DNA from: Micromonospora sp. Llam0
GTDB lineage: Bacteria; Actinomycetota; Actinomycetes; Mycobacteriales; Micromonosporaceae
Assembly (NCBI RefSeq): GCF_003751085.1
Contig: NZ_RJJY01000001.1
Span: forward strand, 3,410,001-3,474,000
Reading direction: 5' to 3'
Length of the DNA: 64,000 bases
The notes under the pieces are model-generated. The model was not told the DNA's origin. It saw only the letters and a program-made list of their open reading frames with translations, and did no database searches. The position numbers were made by a program, and so were the translations under genes. Positions 8,679-17,627 of the stretch are shown piece by piece. Position 1 is the first letter of the stretch, and the number at the start of each line of letters is the position of its first letter.

Positions 8679-10985
8679 ATGCCGTACCGTCCGCCCCTGG
8701 TCCCCCATGAGACGTTCGTGGCCGACCCGCCCGACCTGCCGGTCCGCGCGCCCGGCGAGGAGGGGCTGTCCGCGCTGGTCCGCGCCGAGCTGCTGGGCAC
8801 CGACGCGGCCGGGATCACCTGCAAGGGCGGCACCGCCGACGGCGAGACGCTGACGGTAACGGTCAGCGCCGCCGGAGAGGGGGTGATCCGGGTCCGGCTG
8901 AGCGCCACACCCGACGCCCGCAGCCGGTCGGCCCGGGCGCTGCCGCTGGTCGATCCGCGCCCGTACCCGGCCACGGTCACCGTGGCCGGCGACACGGTAC
9001 GCGTCGACGCCGGGACGGTCGTCGCCGAGCTGCGGCTCGACCCCTGGCATCTGCGCTTCCTCGACCGACAGGGCCGGGTGCTGCTCAACCAGAACCGGGG
9101 CGAGCGCGACATCAGCGGCCGGCTGCGCACCCTGCCGTTCGGCCGGTCCCTGGTCGACGGGTCCGTCGCCGCGTACCACGAAAGCTTCGACGCGCCCGGC
9201 GACGAACGCTTCGTCGGGCTCGGCGAGAAGTTCACCCGGCTGGACAAGCGCGGCCAGCGGGCGCTGATGTGGAACTTCGACGCCTTCGGCAGCGAATCGG
9301 ACCGGTCGCACAAGAACGTCCCGCTGTACCTGTCCGACCGTGGCTACGGGGTGCTGGTCGACAGCGGCATGCCGGTGGAGTTCGACATCTGCTCCTCCAC
9401 GCACAGCTGCGTGCAGATCCTGGTGCCGGACGACCTGATCGACTACTACGTGATCGCCGGCCCCAGCCCCGCCGAGATCCTGGACCGCTACGACGGGCTG
9501 ACCGGCCGACCGGTGCTGCCACCGAAGTGGGCGTTCGGCACCTGGATCTCGTCCGGCTTCTTCGTGGACAGCCAGGAGAAGGTCCTGGACCGGGCCCGGC
9601 GGATCCGTGCCGACGGCATCCCCTGCGACGTGCTGCACCTGGACTGCTACTGGCAGGCCGACGGCGCCTGGTCCGACCTGGCCTGGGACGCCACCAACTT
9701 CCCCGACCCGGCCGGCATGCTGGCCACTCTCGCCGAGCAGGGGTTCAAGGTGAGCCTCTGGATGAACCCGTACATCATGACCGGCAGCCCGGTCTTCGCG
9801 CAGGCCGACGCGGCCGGCTACTTCCTGCGCCGCCCGGACGGCTCCACCTACATCGCCGACGTCTGGCACGGCTCCTACCCGGTCTGCGGGATCGTCGACT
9901 TCACCAACCCGGCGGCCACCGAGTGGTTCACCGGTCTGCTGCGCGACCTGCTGCGACAGGGCGCGATGGTGTTCAAGACCGACTTCGCCGAAGGGGTGCC
10001 GGCCGACGCGGTGGCGCACAACGGGATGACCGGCGTCGAGCTGCACAACGTCTACACGCTGTTGTTCAACGACGCGGTCGCGGCGGTCACCCGGGAGGTC
10101 GCCGGGCACGGCATGGTGTGGGCCCGGTCGTCGTTCCTCGGCGGGCAGCGGCATCCGGCACAGTGGAGCGGCGACGTCAACGCCACGTACCCGGGGATGG
10201 CCAGCACGTTGCGTGGCGGGCTGTCGCACGGGCTGTCCGGCGTACCGTTCTGGAGTCACGACGCCGGTGGCTTCCACGGCACCCCGACCCCGGACCTGTA
10301 CGTGCGGTGGGCGCAGTTCGGGGCGTTCTCGCCGCTGGTGCGCTTCCACGGCACCACCAGCCGGCTGCCGTGGGACTTCCCCGACGACGCCGCGCGCGAC
10401 GCGGTCGAGGCGATCCGGCTGCGCTACCGGATGATGCCCTACCTCTACTCGGCGGCGGTCACCGCCGCCCGCACCGGTGCCCCGATGATGCGGGCGCTGC
10501 TGGTCGACTCGCCGGACGATCCGGCCGCGTGGGGCGCCGAGTTGGAGTACCGGCTCGGCACCGACCTGCTGGTCGCGCCGATGGTCAACCCGGACGGGCG
10601 GCGGCACGTCTACCTGCCGGCCGGTGACTGGGTCGACCACTGGACCGGACGGACCCACGTCGGCGGACGGCACCTGCCGGTCGAGACGCCGCTGGACCGG
10701 ATCCCGTTGTTCGTCCGGCACGGCGCGCTGATCCCGACGACCGAACCGCAGGACACCGTCGGCGACGGTCCGTTCACCGACGTGACCCTGGTCAGTTGGG
10801 GCGGCGTCAGCGCCGAGACGGTCGTCTGTGACGTCGACGGTGACACCACGGTCCGGGCGGTACGCGACGGCGACACGTTGCGGGTCGACGTCGACGGGCC
10901 GCTGCCGGTCCGCCGGGTCGAGGTCGTCGCGGTGACCGGCACCGAGCCACCGGCCACCGTGCTGCTCGACGGCGTACCGCTCTGA
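8679..10985 (+). CDS. GH31 alpha-xylosidase-like glycosidase (YicI subgroup)
   Basis: This 768-residue protein without a signal peptide has the GH31 order: N-terminal beta-sandwich (about 40-260), (beta/alpha)8 barrel (about 275-610) and C-terminal beta domains. The nucleophile is Asp435 in VFKTDFAEGVP and the acid/base is Asp499 in QWSGDVNATY. These segments and LHLDCYW (Asp322) match the YicI-type alpha-xylosidases more than alpha-glucosidases. Members release alpha-linked xylose from xyloglucan oligosaccharides or isoprimeverose. The XylR-like operators in this locus agree with a xylose-related signal. ATG 8679 follows GAGGAG. Only 17 bp separate its stop from the convergent transporter operon. 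Alpha-glucosidase activity is the main alternative. Confidence 0.9.
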   Translation: MPYRPPLVPHETFVADPPDLPVRAPGEEGLSALVRAELLGTDAAGITCKGGTADGETLTVTVSAAGEGVIRVRLSATPDARSRSARALPLVDPRPYPATVTVAGDTVRVDAGTVVAELRLDPWHLRFLDRQGRVLLNQNRGERDISGRLRTLPFGRSLVDGSVAAYHESFDAPGDERFVGLGEKFTRLDKRGQRALMWNFDAFGSESDRSHKNVPLYLSDRGYGVLVDSGMPVEFDICSSTHSCVQILVPDDLIDYYVIAGPSPAEILDRYDGLTGRPVLPPKWAFGTWISSGFFVDSQEKVLDRARRIRADGIPCDVLHLDCYWQADGAWSDLAWDATNFPDPAGMLATLAEQGFKVSLWMNPYIMTGSPVFAQADAAGYFLRRPDGSTYIADVWHGSYPVCGIVDFTNPAATEWFTGLLRDLLRQGAMVFKTDFAEGVPADAVAHNGMTGVELHNVYTLLFNDAVAAVTREVAGHGMVWARSSFLGGQRHPAQWSGDVNATYPGMASTLRGGLSHGLSGVPFWSHDAGGFHGTPTPDLYVRWAQFGAFSPLVRFHGTTSRLPWDFPDDAARDAVEAIRLRYRMMPYLYSAAVTAARTGAPMMRALLVDSPDDPAAWGAELEYRLGTDLLVAPMVNPDGRRHVYLPAGDWVDHWTGRTHVGGRHLPVETPLDRIPLFVRHGALIPTTEPQDTVGDGPFTDVTLVSWGGVSAETVVCDVDGDTTVRAVRDGDTLRVDVDGPLPVRRVEVVAVTGTEPPATVLLDGVPL

Positions 10986-11002
10986 CCAGCGGTGCCGGCC
11001 GG

Positions 11003-11983
11003 TCAACCCTTGATCGCGCCGGTGATGACGCCCTTGGTGAAGTGCCGCTGCACGAACGGGAAGATCACCACCGCCGGCAGTACGGTGATCACCACCACCG
11101 CCATCTTGACCGCCAGGGTCGGCGGGTACGCGGTGACCCCGGGGATGTTCACCGGCGCGCCGGTGACCGACGGCGACTGGCCGGCCAGGATGTAGCTCTG
11201 CAGCACCCGCTGGATCGGCCACTTGTCGTTGTCGTCGATGTAGAGCACCGCGTTGAAGTACGCGTTCCAGTAGCCGACGGCGTAGAACAGGCCGACGACG
11301 GCGATCACCGCCCGGGACAGCGGCAGCATGATCCGCCACAGGATCCGGAACTCCCCGGCGCCGTCGATGCGGGCCGCGTCGATCAGCTCGGCCGGCACGT
11401 TCATGAAGAACGCCCGGATCACCACCAGGTTGAACACGCTGATCGCGGTGGGCAGGATCAGCGCCCACAGGCTGTTCTTCAGGCCCAGCCCGGTCACCAC
11501 CAGGTAGCTCGGCACCATGCCGGGGTAGATCAGGAAGGTGAGCAGGAACAGGAACAGCAGCGGGCGGTGCGCGAGCGAGTCCTTGCGGGACAGCCCGTAC
11601 GCCGCCAGCACCGTCAGCACCAGGCTGAACGTCGTGCCGACCACGGTGACCAGGGTGCTGACCCACACCGCCCGGCTGATCTGACCGCCGGAGAAGATGT
11701 TCACGTACGCCGACAGGTCGATCTCCCGGGGGATCACCACCATGCCGCCGGTGGCGTTGATGGTCTCCCGCGACGCCAGGCTGGTCACCAGGACCGACCA
11801 CAGCGGGAAGATCACGGCCAGCACCATCGTGGCGAGGACGAGCCCTTTCACGCCCTGGCCGACCGGGCTCGGCGGCTCCTCCCAGACCGGCCGGCCGACG
11901 CCGGGGCGCCGCCCTCGGGGCGGCTGGTTCACCGGGTCGAGCCGGGGTCGCCGCCCGGCGGTCAGCGTACGTGCGATGCTCAC
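11003..11983 (-). CDS. ABC sugar transporter permease (MalG/YtcP type)
   Basis: This 326-residue inner-membrane protein has about six hydrophobic segments and the EAA-loop that docks the ATPase (ELIDAARIDGAGEFRILWRI followed by MLPLSRAVIAVV). The N-terminal 40 residues are Arg/Pro-rich and cytoplasmic. It is the last gene of the importer operon. Its GTG start (11983) overlaps the upstream permease stop by four bases (GTGA), indicating translational coupling, and this decided the start. The C-terminal HFTKGVITGAIKG is the standard end of YtcP/LplC-type permeases, which transport complex oligosaccharides such as rhamnogalacturonan fragments. Confidence 0.93.
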   Translation of the reverse strand: MSIARTLTAGRRPRLDPVNQPPRGRRPGVGRPVWEEPPSPVGQGVKGLVLATMVLAVIFPLWSVLVTSLASRETINATGGMVVIPREIDLSAYVNIFSGGQISRAVWVSTLVTVVGTTFSLVLTVLAAYGLSRKDSLAHRPLLFLFLLTFLIYPGMVPSYLVVTGLGLKNSLWALILPTAISVFNLVVIRAFFMNVPAELIDAARIDGAGEFRILWRIMLPLSRAVIAVVGLFYAVGYWNAYFNAVLYIDDNDKWPIQRVLQSYILAGQSPSVTGAPVNIPGVTAYPPTLAVKMAVVVITVLPAVVIFPFVQRHFTKGVITGAIKG

Positions 11984-13038
11984 CTGGAATACACTCCCTG
12001 CTCGCCGAGGCGGTGGGCGAACTTGTTCGCGGCGATGATCAGCACCAGCCCGATGACGCCCTTGAACAGGCCGGCGGCGGCACCCATCCCCCACTGCTGC
12101 GGGATGATCGCCTGGTAGTAGACGTAGGTGTCGAGCACTTCGGCGGCCTGCCGGCCGACCGCCTCACGTTGCAGGATGAACTGCTCGAACCCGACGGTGA
12201 GCGCGTCACCGAGCCGCAGGATGAGCAGTAGGACGATCACCGGACGCAGCCCGGGCAGGGTGATGTGCCACAGCCGCCGCCAGCGCCCGGCGCCGTCGGC
12301 CGCCGCCGCCTCGTAGAGGTTCTGGTCGATGGCGCTGAGCGCGGCCAGGAAGATGATCGCGCCCCAGCCGACGTCCTTCCACACGGACTCGGCGGTGACC
12401 AGCACGATGAACGTGTCCGGGTTGCCCATCACGTTGAGCGGGTCGAGCCCGGCGTCGCGCATCCGCTGGGCGAGCAGGCCGGCCCCGCCGAGCATCTGCA
12501 TGAAGAAGGTGACCACCAGCACCCAGCTGAAGAAGTGCGGCAGGTAGACGACGCTCTGGATGAACCCGCGCACCCGGGTCGACATTATGCTGTGCAGCAG
12601 GATCGCCAGCAGGATCGGCAGCGGGAAGAAGAAGACCAACTGGAACGCGGTGATGGTCAGGGTGTTGACCACCGCGTCCCAGAACCCCGGGTCACGGAAC
12701 AGAGTCTCGAAGTTGCCGAATCCGATCCATTCGCTGTAGACGAACGCCTCGAACGCGTTGTCACCGACCCACGGGTTGTAGTCCTGGAAGGCGATCACGT
12801 TGCCCAGGGTGGGCAGGTAGTGGAAGACCAGCAGCAGCAGCGCGGCCGGCGCGGCCATCGCCAGCAGCGGCCAGTCGCGGCGCAGCCGGGCCCGCAACGG
12901 CACGGTCCGTCGGCGGGTGCGCCGGCCATCCGGGGTACGGCGTGACCGGCGGTCGCCGTCCGGGGTGGGCTGGTCCGGCGACCGCCGGCTCCGGTCGTCA
13001 CCGGATCCGGCGGTCACGGACGTCTCGACCGAGGTCAT
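11980..13038 (-). CDS. ABC sugar transporter permease (LplB/YteP type)
   Basis: This 352-residue protein has a hydrophilic Arg/Asp-rich N-tail of about 55 residues, then six transmembrane segments and the EAA-loop (LYEAAAADGAGRWRRLWHIT followed by LPGLRPVIV). Together with the permease at 11003 it should form the heterodimeric channel. ATG 13038 overlaps the stop of the binding-protein gene (ATGA), so the three genes form one tightly coupled operon in the order binding protein, LplB-like, YtcP-like. No ATPase gene follows. In actinomycetes such importers usually share one MsiK-type ATPase encoded elsewhere. Confidence 0.93.
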   Translation of the reverse strand: MTSVETSVTAGSGDDRSRRSPDQPTPDGDRRSRRTPDGRRTRRRTVPLRARLRRDWPLLAMAAPAALLLLVFHYLPTLGNVIAFQDYNPWVGDNAFEAFVYSEWIGFGNFETLFRDPGFWDAVVNTLTITAFQLVFFFPLPILLAILLHSIMSTRVRGFIQSVVYLPHFFSWVLVVTFFMQMLGGAGLLAQRMRDAGLDPLNVMGNPDTFIVLVTAESVWKDVGWGAIIFLAALSAIDQNLYEAAAADGAGRWRRLWHITLPGLRPVIVLLLILRLGDALTVGFEQFILQREAVGRQAAEVLDTYVYYQAIIPQQWGMGAAAGLFKGVIGLVLIIAANKFAHRLGEQGVYSR

Positions 13039-14717
13039 CGATCGTTGTCTTCGAGCGCCTTGAGGAAGAAGTCGCGCCCCTCGTCACCGCCGCCGCTGCG
13101 CCACTCCTGCGTGATCTGCTCGAGGTCGCTGGTCGGCCGCCGACCGCGCAGCACGTCGAGGATCTTGTCCTCGGTCGGCTGCTGCACCCGCGACAGGTTG
13201 GCCGGCAGCTCGAACTTGATCCCGGCCCACGGGTTCGGCTCCAGGTACTTCACCGTCTCGTTGGAGTAGCCGAGCAGGGCCTCGACGAAGCCGGGGACGT
13301 CGGCGGTCTGCACGATGGTCGGGTAACGCCCGACGATGAAGGTGTACTGGTCGGCGATCTCCTGCCGGCCCAGCTCGGTCAGCTCCGGGCTGCCGTCGGC
13401 GCTGACCGTGTGGTGCTGGTCGACGACGCCGTACTGGCGCAGGTGGTACTCCTCGGTGCCCAACGGCGCGGCGCACCAGTCGAGCACCCGCAGAATCTCC
13501 TCGACGCGCTCCTTGCCCAGCCCTTTCTTGATGAACGTGTAGAAGATCGGCTTTTCCTCGCCCCAGGCGGCCGGGGTGCTCTGCCCGTCGGCGGAGAAGA
13601 TCGGCACCGGCCGCATGTCGAACGTCGGGGTGATCTGCCGCTGCTCCGAGTACATCCCGCGCCAGGCGCCGACGCCGTCCTCGTAGCAGACCATCTTGCC
13701 GCTGTTGAACAGCTGCTTGGCGTCGGCGGCGCCCTTGCTCTCCACGATGTCCGGGTGCACCAGCCCTTCGGCGAACAGCTTGGTGGTGAACTCCAGGGCC
13801 GCCCGGTACTCCTCGGTCTCGTACTTGAACTCCAGACCGCCGCCGTCGGTGCGGCGCCAGCCGCCCTGCGAACCGGGTACGCCGTAGAACATCTGCACCA
13901 TGTTGAAGATCGAGCCGAAGGCCCAGACGCCGTTGGCCGGATCGGTCATCGCCTTACCGAACTCGTACAGCTCGTCGATGTTCTTCGGAGCCTGCACGCC
14001 GGCGGTGTCGGTGAGGTCCTTGCGGTAGAACAGCGCGTACGGGAACGGGCCGTCGGTCGGCCACGGCACCGCCGCCAGCCGGCCGCCCCAGACCGCGTAC
14101 TGCCAGGCCCCGGTCGGGAAGCTGGCCAGATGCGGATAGGCCAGCGCGGCGTCACCGGCCAGATGGTCGGTCAGGTCCTCGAACAGCGCCGAGACCGCGT
14201 CGGAGAACCTCGGAATCTTGTCGATCTCCCAGTTCGGCGCGCAGAGCAGGTCCGGCACGTCGCGGGCACCGAGGATGGCGCTCAGCTTGTCGGCGTACGT
14301 GTTGCCGTCCTGGACGCTGAAGTCGATCGGCACGCCGAGCCGCTCGTTGACCGCCTGCAGGTAGGCGTTGCGGTCGATGCCGGGCGGGGTCGGCCCCCAC
14401 CAGGGAGTCATCGCGGTGAGCGGTTCACCGCTGCTGCCGGGCGTCTCGGTGACCGCCCTGACCAGGTCGGTCGGGTACGTCAGGTAGCCGTCGGCGATCG
14501 GGCGTACCCCGGCGATGTCCGGGGTGATCAGCTCGACCGGCTGGTATCTGGGCAGGACCGCGCTTACCGCGTCGACGTCGGTCGCCGTGCCCTGGGTGCC
14601 GGCCGGCCGGCTGCAGCCGGAGACAAAACCGCCGCCGGCCATCGCGGTGGCACCCAGGCCGACCAGGCCCAGGAACCGACGTCGATTGGTGGCCGCGCCC
14701 GCGAGGGATCGATCCAC
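13035..14717 (-). CDS. Sugar-binding lipoprotein of ABC importer (LplA/YtcQ type)
   Basis: This 560-residue extracellular solute-binding lipoprotein has a twin-arginine-like start (NRRRFLGLVG) and lipobox FVSGC with Cys35 as the lipidated residue. At over 500 residues it belongs to the large cluster-D type binding proteins (LplA/YtcQ), which carry oligosaccharides, and it holds the usual PTIVQTADVPGF and NEWALE-like helices near the C-terminus (NPWAGIKFELPANLSRVQQP). GTG 14717 was chosen because GGGAG lies 7 nt upstream and it gives a compact signal peptide. An ATG at 14750 is weaker. It is the first gene of the transporter operon, and the likely ROK operator at 14815 lies about 100 bp upstream. 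Confidence 0.9.
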   Translation of the reverse strand: MDRSLAGAATNRRRFLGLVGLGATAMAGGGFVSGCSRPAGTQGTATDVDAVSAVLPRYQPVELITPDIAGVRPIADGYLTYPTDLVRAVTETPGSSGEPLTAMTPWWGPTPPGIDRNAYLQAVNERLGVPIDFSVQDGNTYADKLSAILGARDVPDLLCAPNWEIDKIPRFSDAVSALFEDLTDHLAGDAALAYPHLASFPTGAWQYAVWGGRLAAVPWPTDGPFPYALFYRKDLTDTAGVQAPKNIDELYEFGKAMTDPANGVWAFGSIFNMVQMFYGVPGSQGGWRRTDGGGLEFKYETEEYRAALEFTTKLFAEGLVHPDIVESKGAADAKQLFNSGKMVCYEDGVGAWRGMYSEQRQITPTFDMRPVPIFSADGQSTPAAWGEEKPIFYTFIKKGLGKERVEEILRVLDWCAAPLGTEEYHLRQYGVVDQHHTVSADGSPELTELGRQEIADQYTFIVGRYPTIVQTADVPGFVEALLGYSNETVKYLEPNPWAGIKFELPANLSRVQQPTEDKILDVLRGRRPTSDLEQITQEWRSGGGDEGRDFFLKALEDNDR

Positions 14718-14814
14718 GGCGCGCTCCCTTCGTATCGGCGAGCCAGGCATCCCGGTGACGGTGGGACGAACCAGCTCGAAATGGGGGTGTGGGGGTACGG
14801 TTTGCACGCTAGAG

Positions 14815-14834
14815 TTAGTTCGTCTGGTGACTAA
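14815..14834. promoter_or_regulatory. ROK/XylR-like operator upstream of the importer operon and repressor
   Basis: TTAGT (14815-14819) and ACTAA (14830-14834) form an inverted repeat separated by 10 nt, followed by ACAAAGT. The pattern TTAGTTCGTCT...GACTAAAC is close to the xylose-repressor operator. It lies in the divergent gap between the binding-protein gene (14717) and the ROK gene (14981), so it could serve both. The same half-sites occur in the GH42/GH31 gap at 8584. Confidence 0.6.
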
Positions 14835-14980
14835 ACAAAGTAGCCGACGGTGACAGGTGCCACAAGGGAGGCCGACATGACGCGAACCGCCGGTGGCGGC
14901 CCAGCCCGCGGTGACCGCCGCGGCACGCCGGCCCGCCGGGCATCCGGCCCGAGCCACCCGGCCGGGACCCGGGGCGTAAC

Positions 14981-16210
14981 GTGATCACCATGCGGAGCGG
15001 CCCGCAGCCAGCGGACCTGACCGACGTACGCGCCACCAACCTCGCGGTCGTGCTGCGCTACGTCCGGGCCAACGTGCCCTGCTCCCGGGCGGACATCGCC
15101 GGTGCCACCGGGCTCAACAAGGCCACCGTCTCCAGCCTGGTCGCCGACCTGATCGACCGCCGGCTGATCCGGGAGACCGGCCTCACCGAACACCGCATCG
15201 GACGCCCGGCCACCATGCTGGTCGTCGACGGTGACGCGTACGCCGCGATCGGCATCGAGATCAGCGCCGACCACCTGACCGCGGTCGCGCTCGACCTGGC
15301 CGGCGGCGAACTGCTGTCCTGGCGACGCGCCTTCACCGGGCTGGCCGCCACCCCGGGCAGGGCGGCCAGCACGGTGGCCGCACTGGCCGGCCGGGCGGTG
15401 ACCCGGGTGACCCGGCAGGGGCGGGAGGTGCTCGGGCTGACCGTCGGGGTACCCGGCCTGGTCGACCAGCAGGGCCGGGTCAGCCTCTCCCCCGAGCTGG
15501 GCTGGCGCGACGTCGACCTGCACGCCGACCTTCTCCGGGCGCTGCGCGGGCCGGCGTACGAGGTGGTGGTGGACAACGACGCCCAGCTGGCCGCGCTCGC
15601 CGAGCACCGGCACGGGCCGTACGCCGGTACCGCGAACCTGGCGCACCTGACCGGCGGCGCCGGCATCGGCGCGGGGCTGGTGGTGGACGGGCGGCTGCTG
15701 CACGGCGCCCGCGGGTTCACCGGCGAGGTCGGGCACATCCAACTGGATCCGCAGGGTCCGCCGTGCCGCTGCGGGGCGAACGGCTGCCTGGAGGCGTTGG
15801 CCGCCGTACCGGCGCTGATCCGCCGGGTGCTGCCGGACGCCGAGGTCGACGGGCCGGTCACCGACTTCGCGCCGGAGATCGACCGGGTACGGGCGGCGGC
15901 TCGCGCCGGGGATCCGGCGGCGCTCGACGCGCTCGCCGAGGTCGGCCGGCACCTCGGCACCGGAGTGTCCATCCTGGCCAACCTGATCAACCCCGAGGTG
16001 GTGCTGCTCGGCGGCTACTACGTCCCGCTCGCCCAGTGGCTGCTGCCGGCGGCCCGGCAACAGCTCGCCGACCGTACGGTGGCTCCGGCGGCCGGCGGCA
16101 CCGAGCTGGCGGCCTCCGACCTGGCCGGCGGCGCGGCGGCGATCGGCGGCGCGGCCCGGGCGATCGCCGCGATCGACAACGGCCGGATGCCGGTCCGTCC
16201 GGCCGGCTGA
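14981..16210 (+). CDS. ROK-family transcriptional repressor (XylR/NagC type)
   Basis: This 409-residue protein has a MarR-like winged helix at about 20-72 (SRADIAGATGLNKATVSSLV) followed by the sugar-kinase-like ROK domain. The ROK zinc signature is complete: His252, Cys262, Cys264 and Cys269 in the block GHIQLDP..CRCGANGCLE. These proteins release DNA when a sugar such as xylose or N-acetylglucosamine binds. It is divergent from the importer operon and its probable sites lie before that operon and between GH42 and GH31, so it is the likely local repressor of the sugar genes. The GTG at 14981 and an ATG at 14990 are both possible starts. The gene ends before a 16-bp hairpin at 16259. Confidence 0.92.
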   Translation: MITMRSGPQPADLTDVRATNLAVVLRYVRANVPCSRADIAGATGLNKATVSSLVADLIDRRLIRETGLTEHRIGRPATMLVVDGDAYAAIGIEISADHLTAVALDLAGGELLSWRRAFTGLAATPGRAASTVAALAGRAVTRVTRQGREVLGLTVGVPGLVDQQGRVSLSPELGWRDVDLHADLLRALRGPAYEVVVDNDAQLAALAEHRHGPYAGTANLAHLTGGAGIGAGLVVDGRLLHGARGFTGEVGHIQLDPQGPPCRCGANGCLEALAAVPALIRRVLPDAEVDGPVTDFAPEIDRVRAAARAGDPAALDALAEVGRHLGTGVSILANLINPEVVLLGGYYVPLAQWLLPAARQQLADRTVAPAAGGTELAASDLAGGAAAIGGAARAIAAIDNGRMPVRPAG

Positions 16211-16258
16211 CCGCACCGCCGGGTCTACGGCGGGGCGACCGACCCCACCGCCGGCGGC

Positions 16259-16304
16259 CCCGGGTGCCTGCCGGCCCGACCATCCGTGCCGGCTGGCACC
16301 CGGG
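16259..16304 (+). terminator. Terminator hairpin after the ROK gene
   Basis: CCCGGGTGCCTGCCGG (16259-16274) pairs with CCGGCTGGCACCCGGG (16289-16304) with one mismatch in 16 positions and a 14-nt loop. It lies 48 bp after the ROK stop and 16 bp before the next start, so it separates the two transcripts. Confidence 0.65.
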
Positions 16305-16320
16305 TCGCACACTGGGAGGC

Positions 16321-17358
16321 ATGCCCGCCACGACGACCGGGTCCGACCAGGCCGCCGACGCGCCGCCCACGCTGCCGGTGATGGAGACGTACGTGCTGCT
16401 CGACGGCACGTTCCGCGACTCGGGGCGGGCGCTGGCCGCCGCCGTTTTCGAGCTCGCGCAGCAGGGCCGGCTGCGCATCGACGCGGACCCGGACGCCCGG
16501 ACGGTCACCCTGACCCGGACCGCGGCGCCCGGTGCCGAGCTGCCAGTCGGGCAGCAGGACGTGCTGGTGGCGGTCTTCACCGAGCTGGACTGTCCCGGCG
16601 AGCAGTTGACCGTCAGTTCCCGGGGCGAGTGGCCGGTCGCTCCGGTGGTGATGGCCCGGGCCCGGACGAGGTTGCTGGCGCAGGGCCGGGTGTCGCCGGT
16701 ACGGCCCCGGACGGTCCGTCGCGTGGTAGCCGCCGCGCTGGCCGGGCTCGGGCTGCTCGGCCTGGGGGCGGTCGCGCTGGTCACCCGGGCGGCGGGGCCG
16801 GTGTTCTACACCGGCTGCCTGCTGCTCGCCGCCGCCGTGGTGCTGCCGGGCCTGGACGTGACCCGACGCCGCCAGGTGGTACGCACCCGTGCGGGCCGGG
16901 CCGCGGTACGTCGGGCCCGCCGGATCCGGCGGCGTTGCCGGGGAACGAGAGGTCCACGCCGACGCGCCGGGGTGCCGTCCGTCGAGCTCGCCCACGAGCT
17001 GCTCTGGTCGACCGTGCCGGGCCACGGGCTGCCCAGCGTCCGAGGCATGCGCGAGCGGCCGTCCTGGTGGGAGGGACAGTGGCCGGACGTGGCGGTGCCC
17101 GGTTCGTCGTTCCACCGGGCGTACCGGACCCTCGGCCGGGCGCTCGCGCCGAGCCCGCAGGACCTCGCCGCGCTGCGGGCCGGCCCGGCCCCGGCCGACC
17201 GGGACCGGGAGCTGCCGGACGATCTGATCGACCCGATCGCCTGGTGGGGGCTGGTGCAGGACGTTCGGTCGCTGGACCTCAGCGACTGGGGCGGCGGCAG
17301 CGGGGAGGGCAGTGGCGACGGGGACGGCGACGGGGACGGGGACGGGGACGGCGGCTGA
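16321..17358 (+). CDS. Hypothetical membrane protein with acidic Gly/Asp tail
   Basis: A 345-residue protein of no family I can name with confidence. Residues about 20-125 form a soluble, possibly winged-helix-like region, followed by two adjacent membrane segments (about 137-160 and 162-182) and a basic RRARRIRRRCRG stretch. The C-terminal part ends in SDWGGGSGEGSGDGD and a run of Gly-Asp repeats made from a GACGGG hexanucleotide repeat at about 17318-17355. The topology and low-complexity glycine tail recall DUF2207/TIGR04222 actinobacterial membrane proteins, but this is only a resemblance. ATG 16321 has GGGAGG immediately upstream, with an unusually short 1-nt spacing. Strong hairpins flank it, so it appears monocistronic. 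Confidence 0.65.
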   Translation: MPATTTGSDQAADAPPTLPVMETYVLLDGTFRDSGRALAAAVFELAQQGRLRIDADPDARTVTLTRTAAPGAELPVGQQDVLVAVFTELDCPGEQLTVSSRGEWPVAPVVMARARTRLLAQGRVSPVRPRTVRRVVAAALAGLGLLGLGAVALVTRAAGPVFYTGCLLLAAAVVLPGLDVTRRRQVVRTRAGRAAVRRARRIRRRCRGTRGPRRRAGVPSVELAHELLWSTVPGHGLPSVRGMRERPSWWEGQWPDVAVPGSSFHRAYRTLGRALAPSPQDLAALRAGPAPADRDRELPDDLIDPIAWWGLVQDVRSLDLSDWGGGSGEGSGDGDGDGDGDGDGG

Positions 17359-17418
17359 CATCAATTTGTGGCGGGCAGACCCTTGACCGTCCGTACTGAT
17401 GGATGTCAACCTCAAAGG

Positions 17419-17466
17419 GCTCCACGGTTAACACGGTTGAAATCGTGTCGACAGTGGAGCGTTTTT
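17419..17466 (+). terminator. Hairpin plus T-run after the membrane protein gene
   Basis: GCTCCAC (17419-17425) pairs with GTGGAGC (17454-17460), an inner pair ACACG/CGTGT extends the structure, and GTTTTT follows at 17461-17466. This is a textbook intrinsic terminator, rare in this GC-rich DNA, and it isolates the GH3-LacI unit from upstream transcription. Confidence 0.7.
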
Positions 17467-17476
17467 GGGACGGTCG

Positions 17477-17490
17477 TCGAAGCGCTTCGA
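17477..17490. promoter_or_regulatory. LacI-type palindromic operator upstream of GH3
   Basis: TCGAAGCGCTTCGA is a perfect 14-bp palindrome with the central CG pair typical of LacI/GalR-family operators. A second shorter AGCGCT core follows at 17494-17499. It lies 137 bp upstream of the GH3 start. The LacI-family gene at 20609 is the natural candidate to bind it. Confidence 0.65.
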
Positions 17491-17627
17491 GCCAGCGCTT
17501 CCCGGGCTGGCGGCCAACCTCCACCGCGTACCGACGCCTGCCCGTGATCCGGTGACCGCGGCGGTGCCCGCACCGCCGCGGCGACCCACACGGGTGCCCT
17601 TGCCGATCCCGGAAGGCGATCCACGTT

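Noticed and set aside
12942..14834. Long + strand open frame opposite the binding-protein gene
   Set aside because: Antisense shadow in GC-rich DNA; the product is rich in Gly, Arg, Val and His and shows no family pattern, while the - strand protein is clearly a solute-binding lipoprotein.
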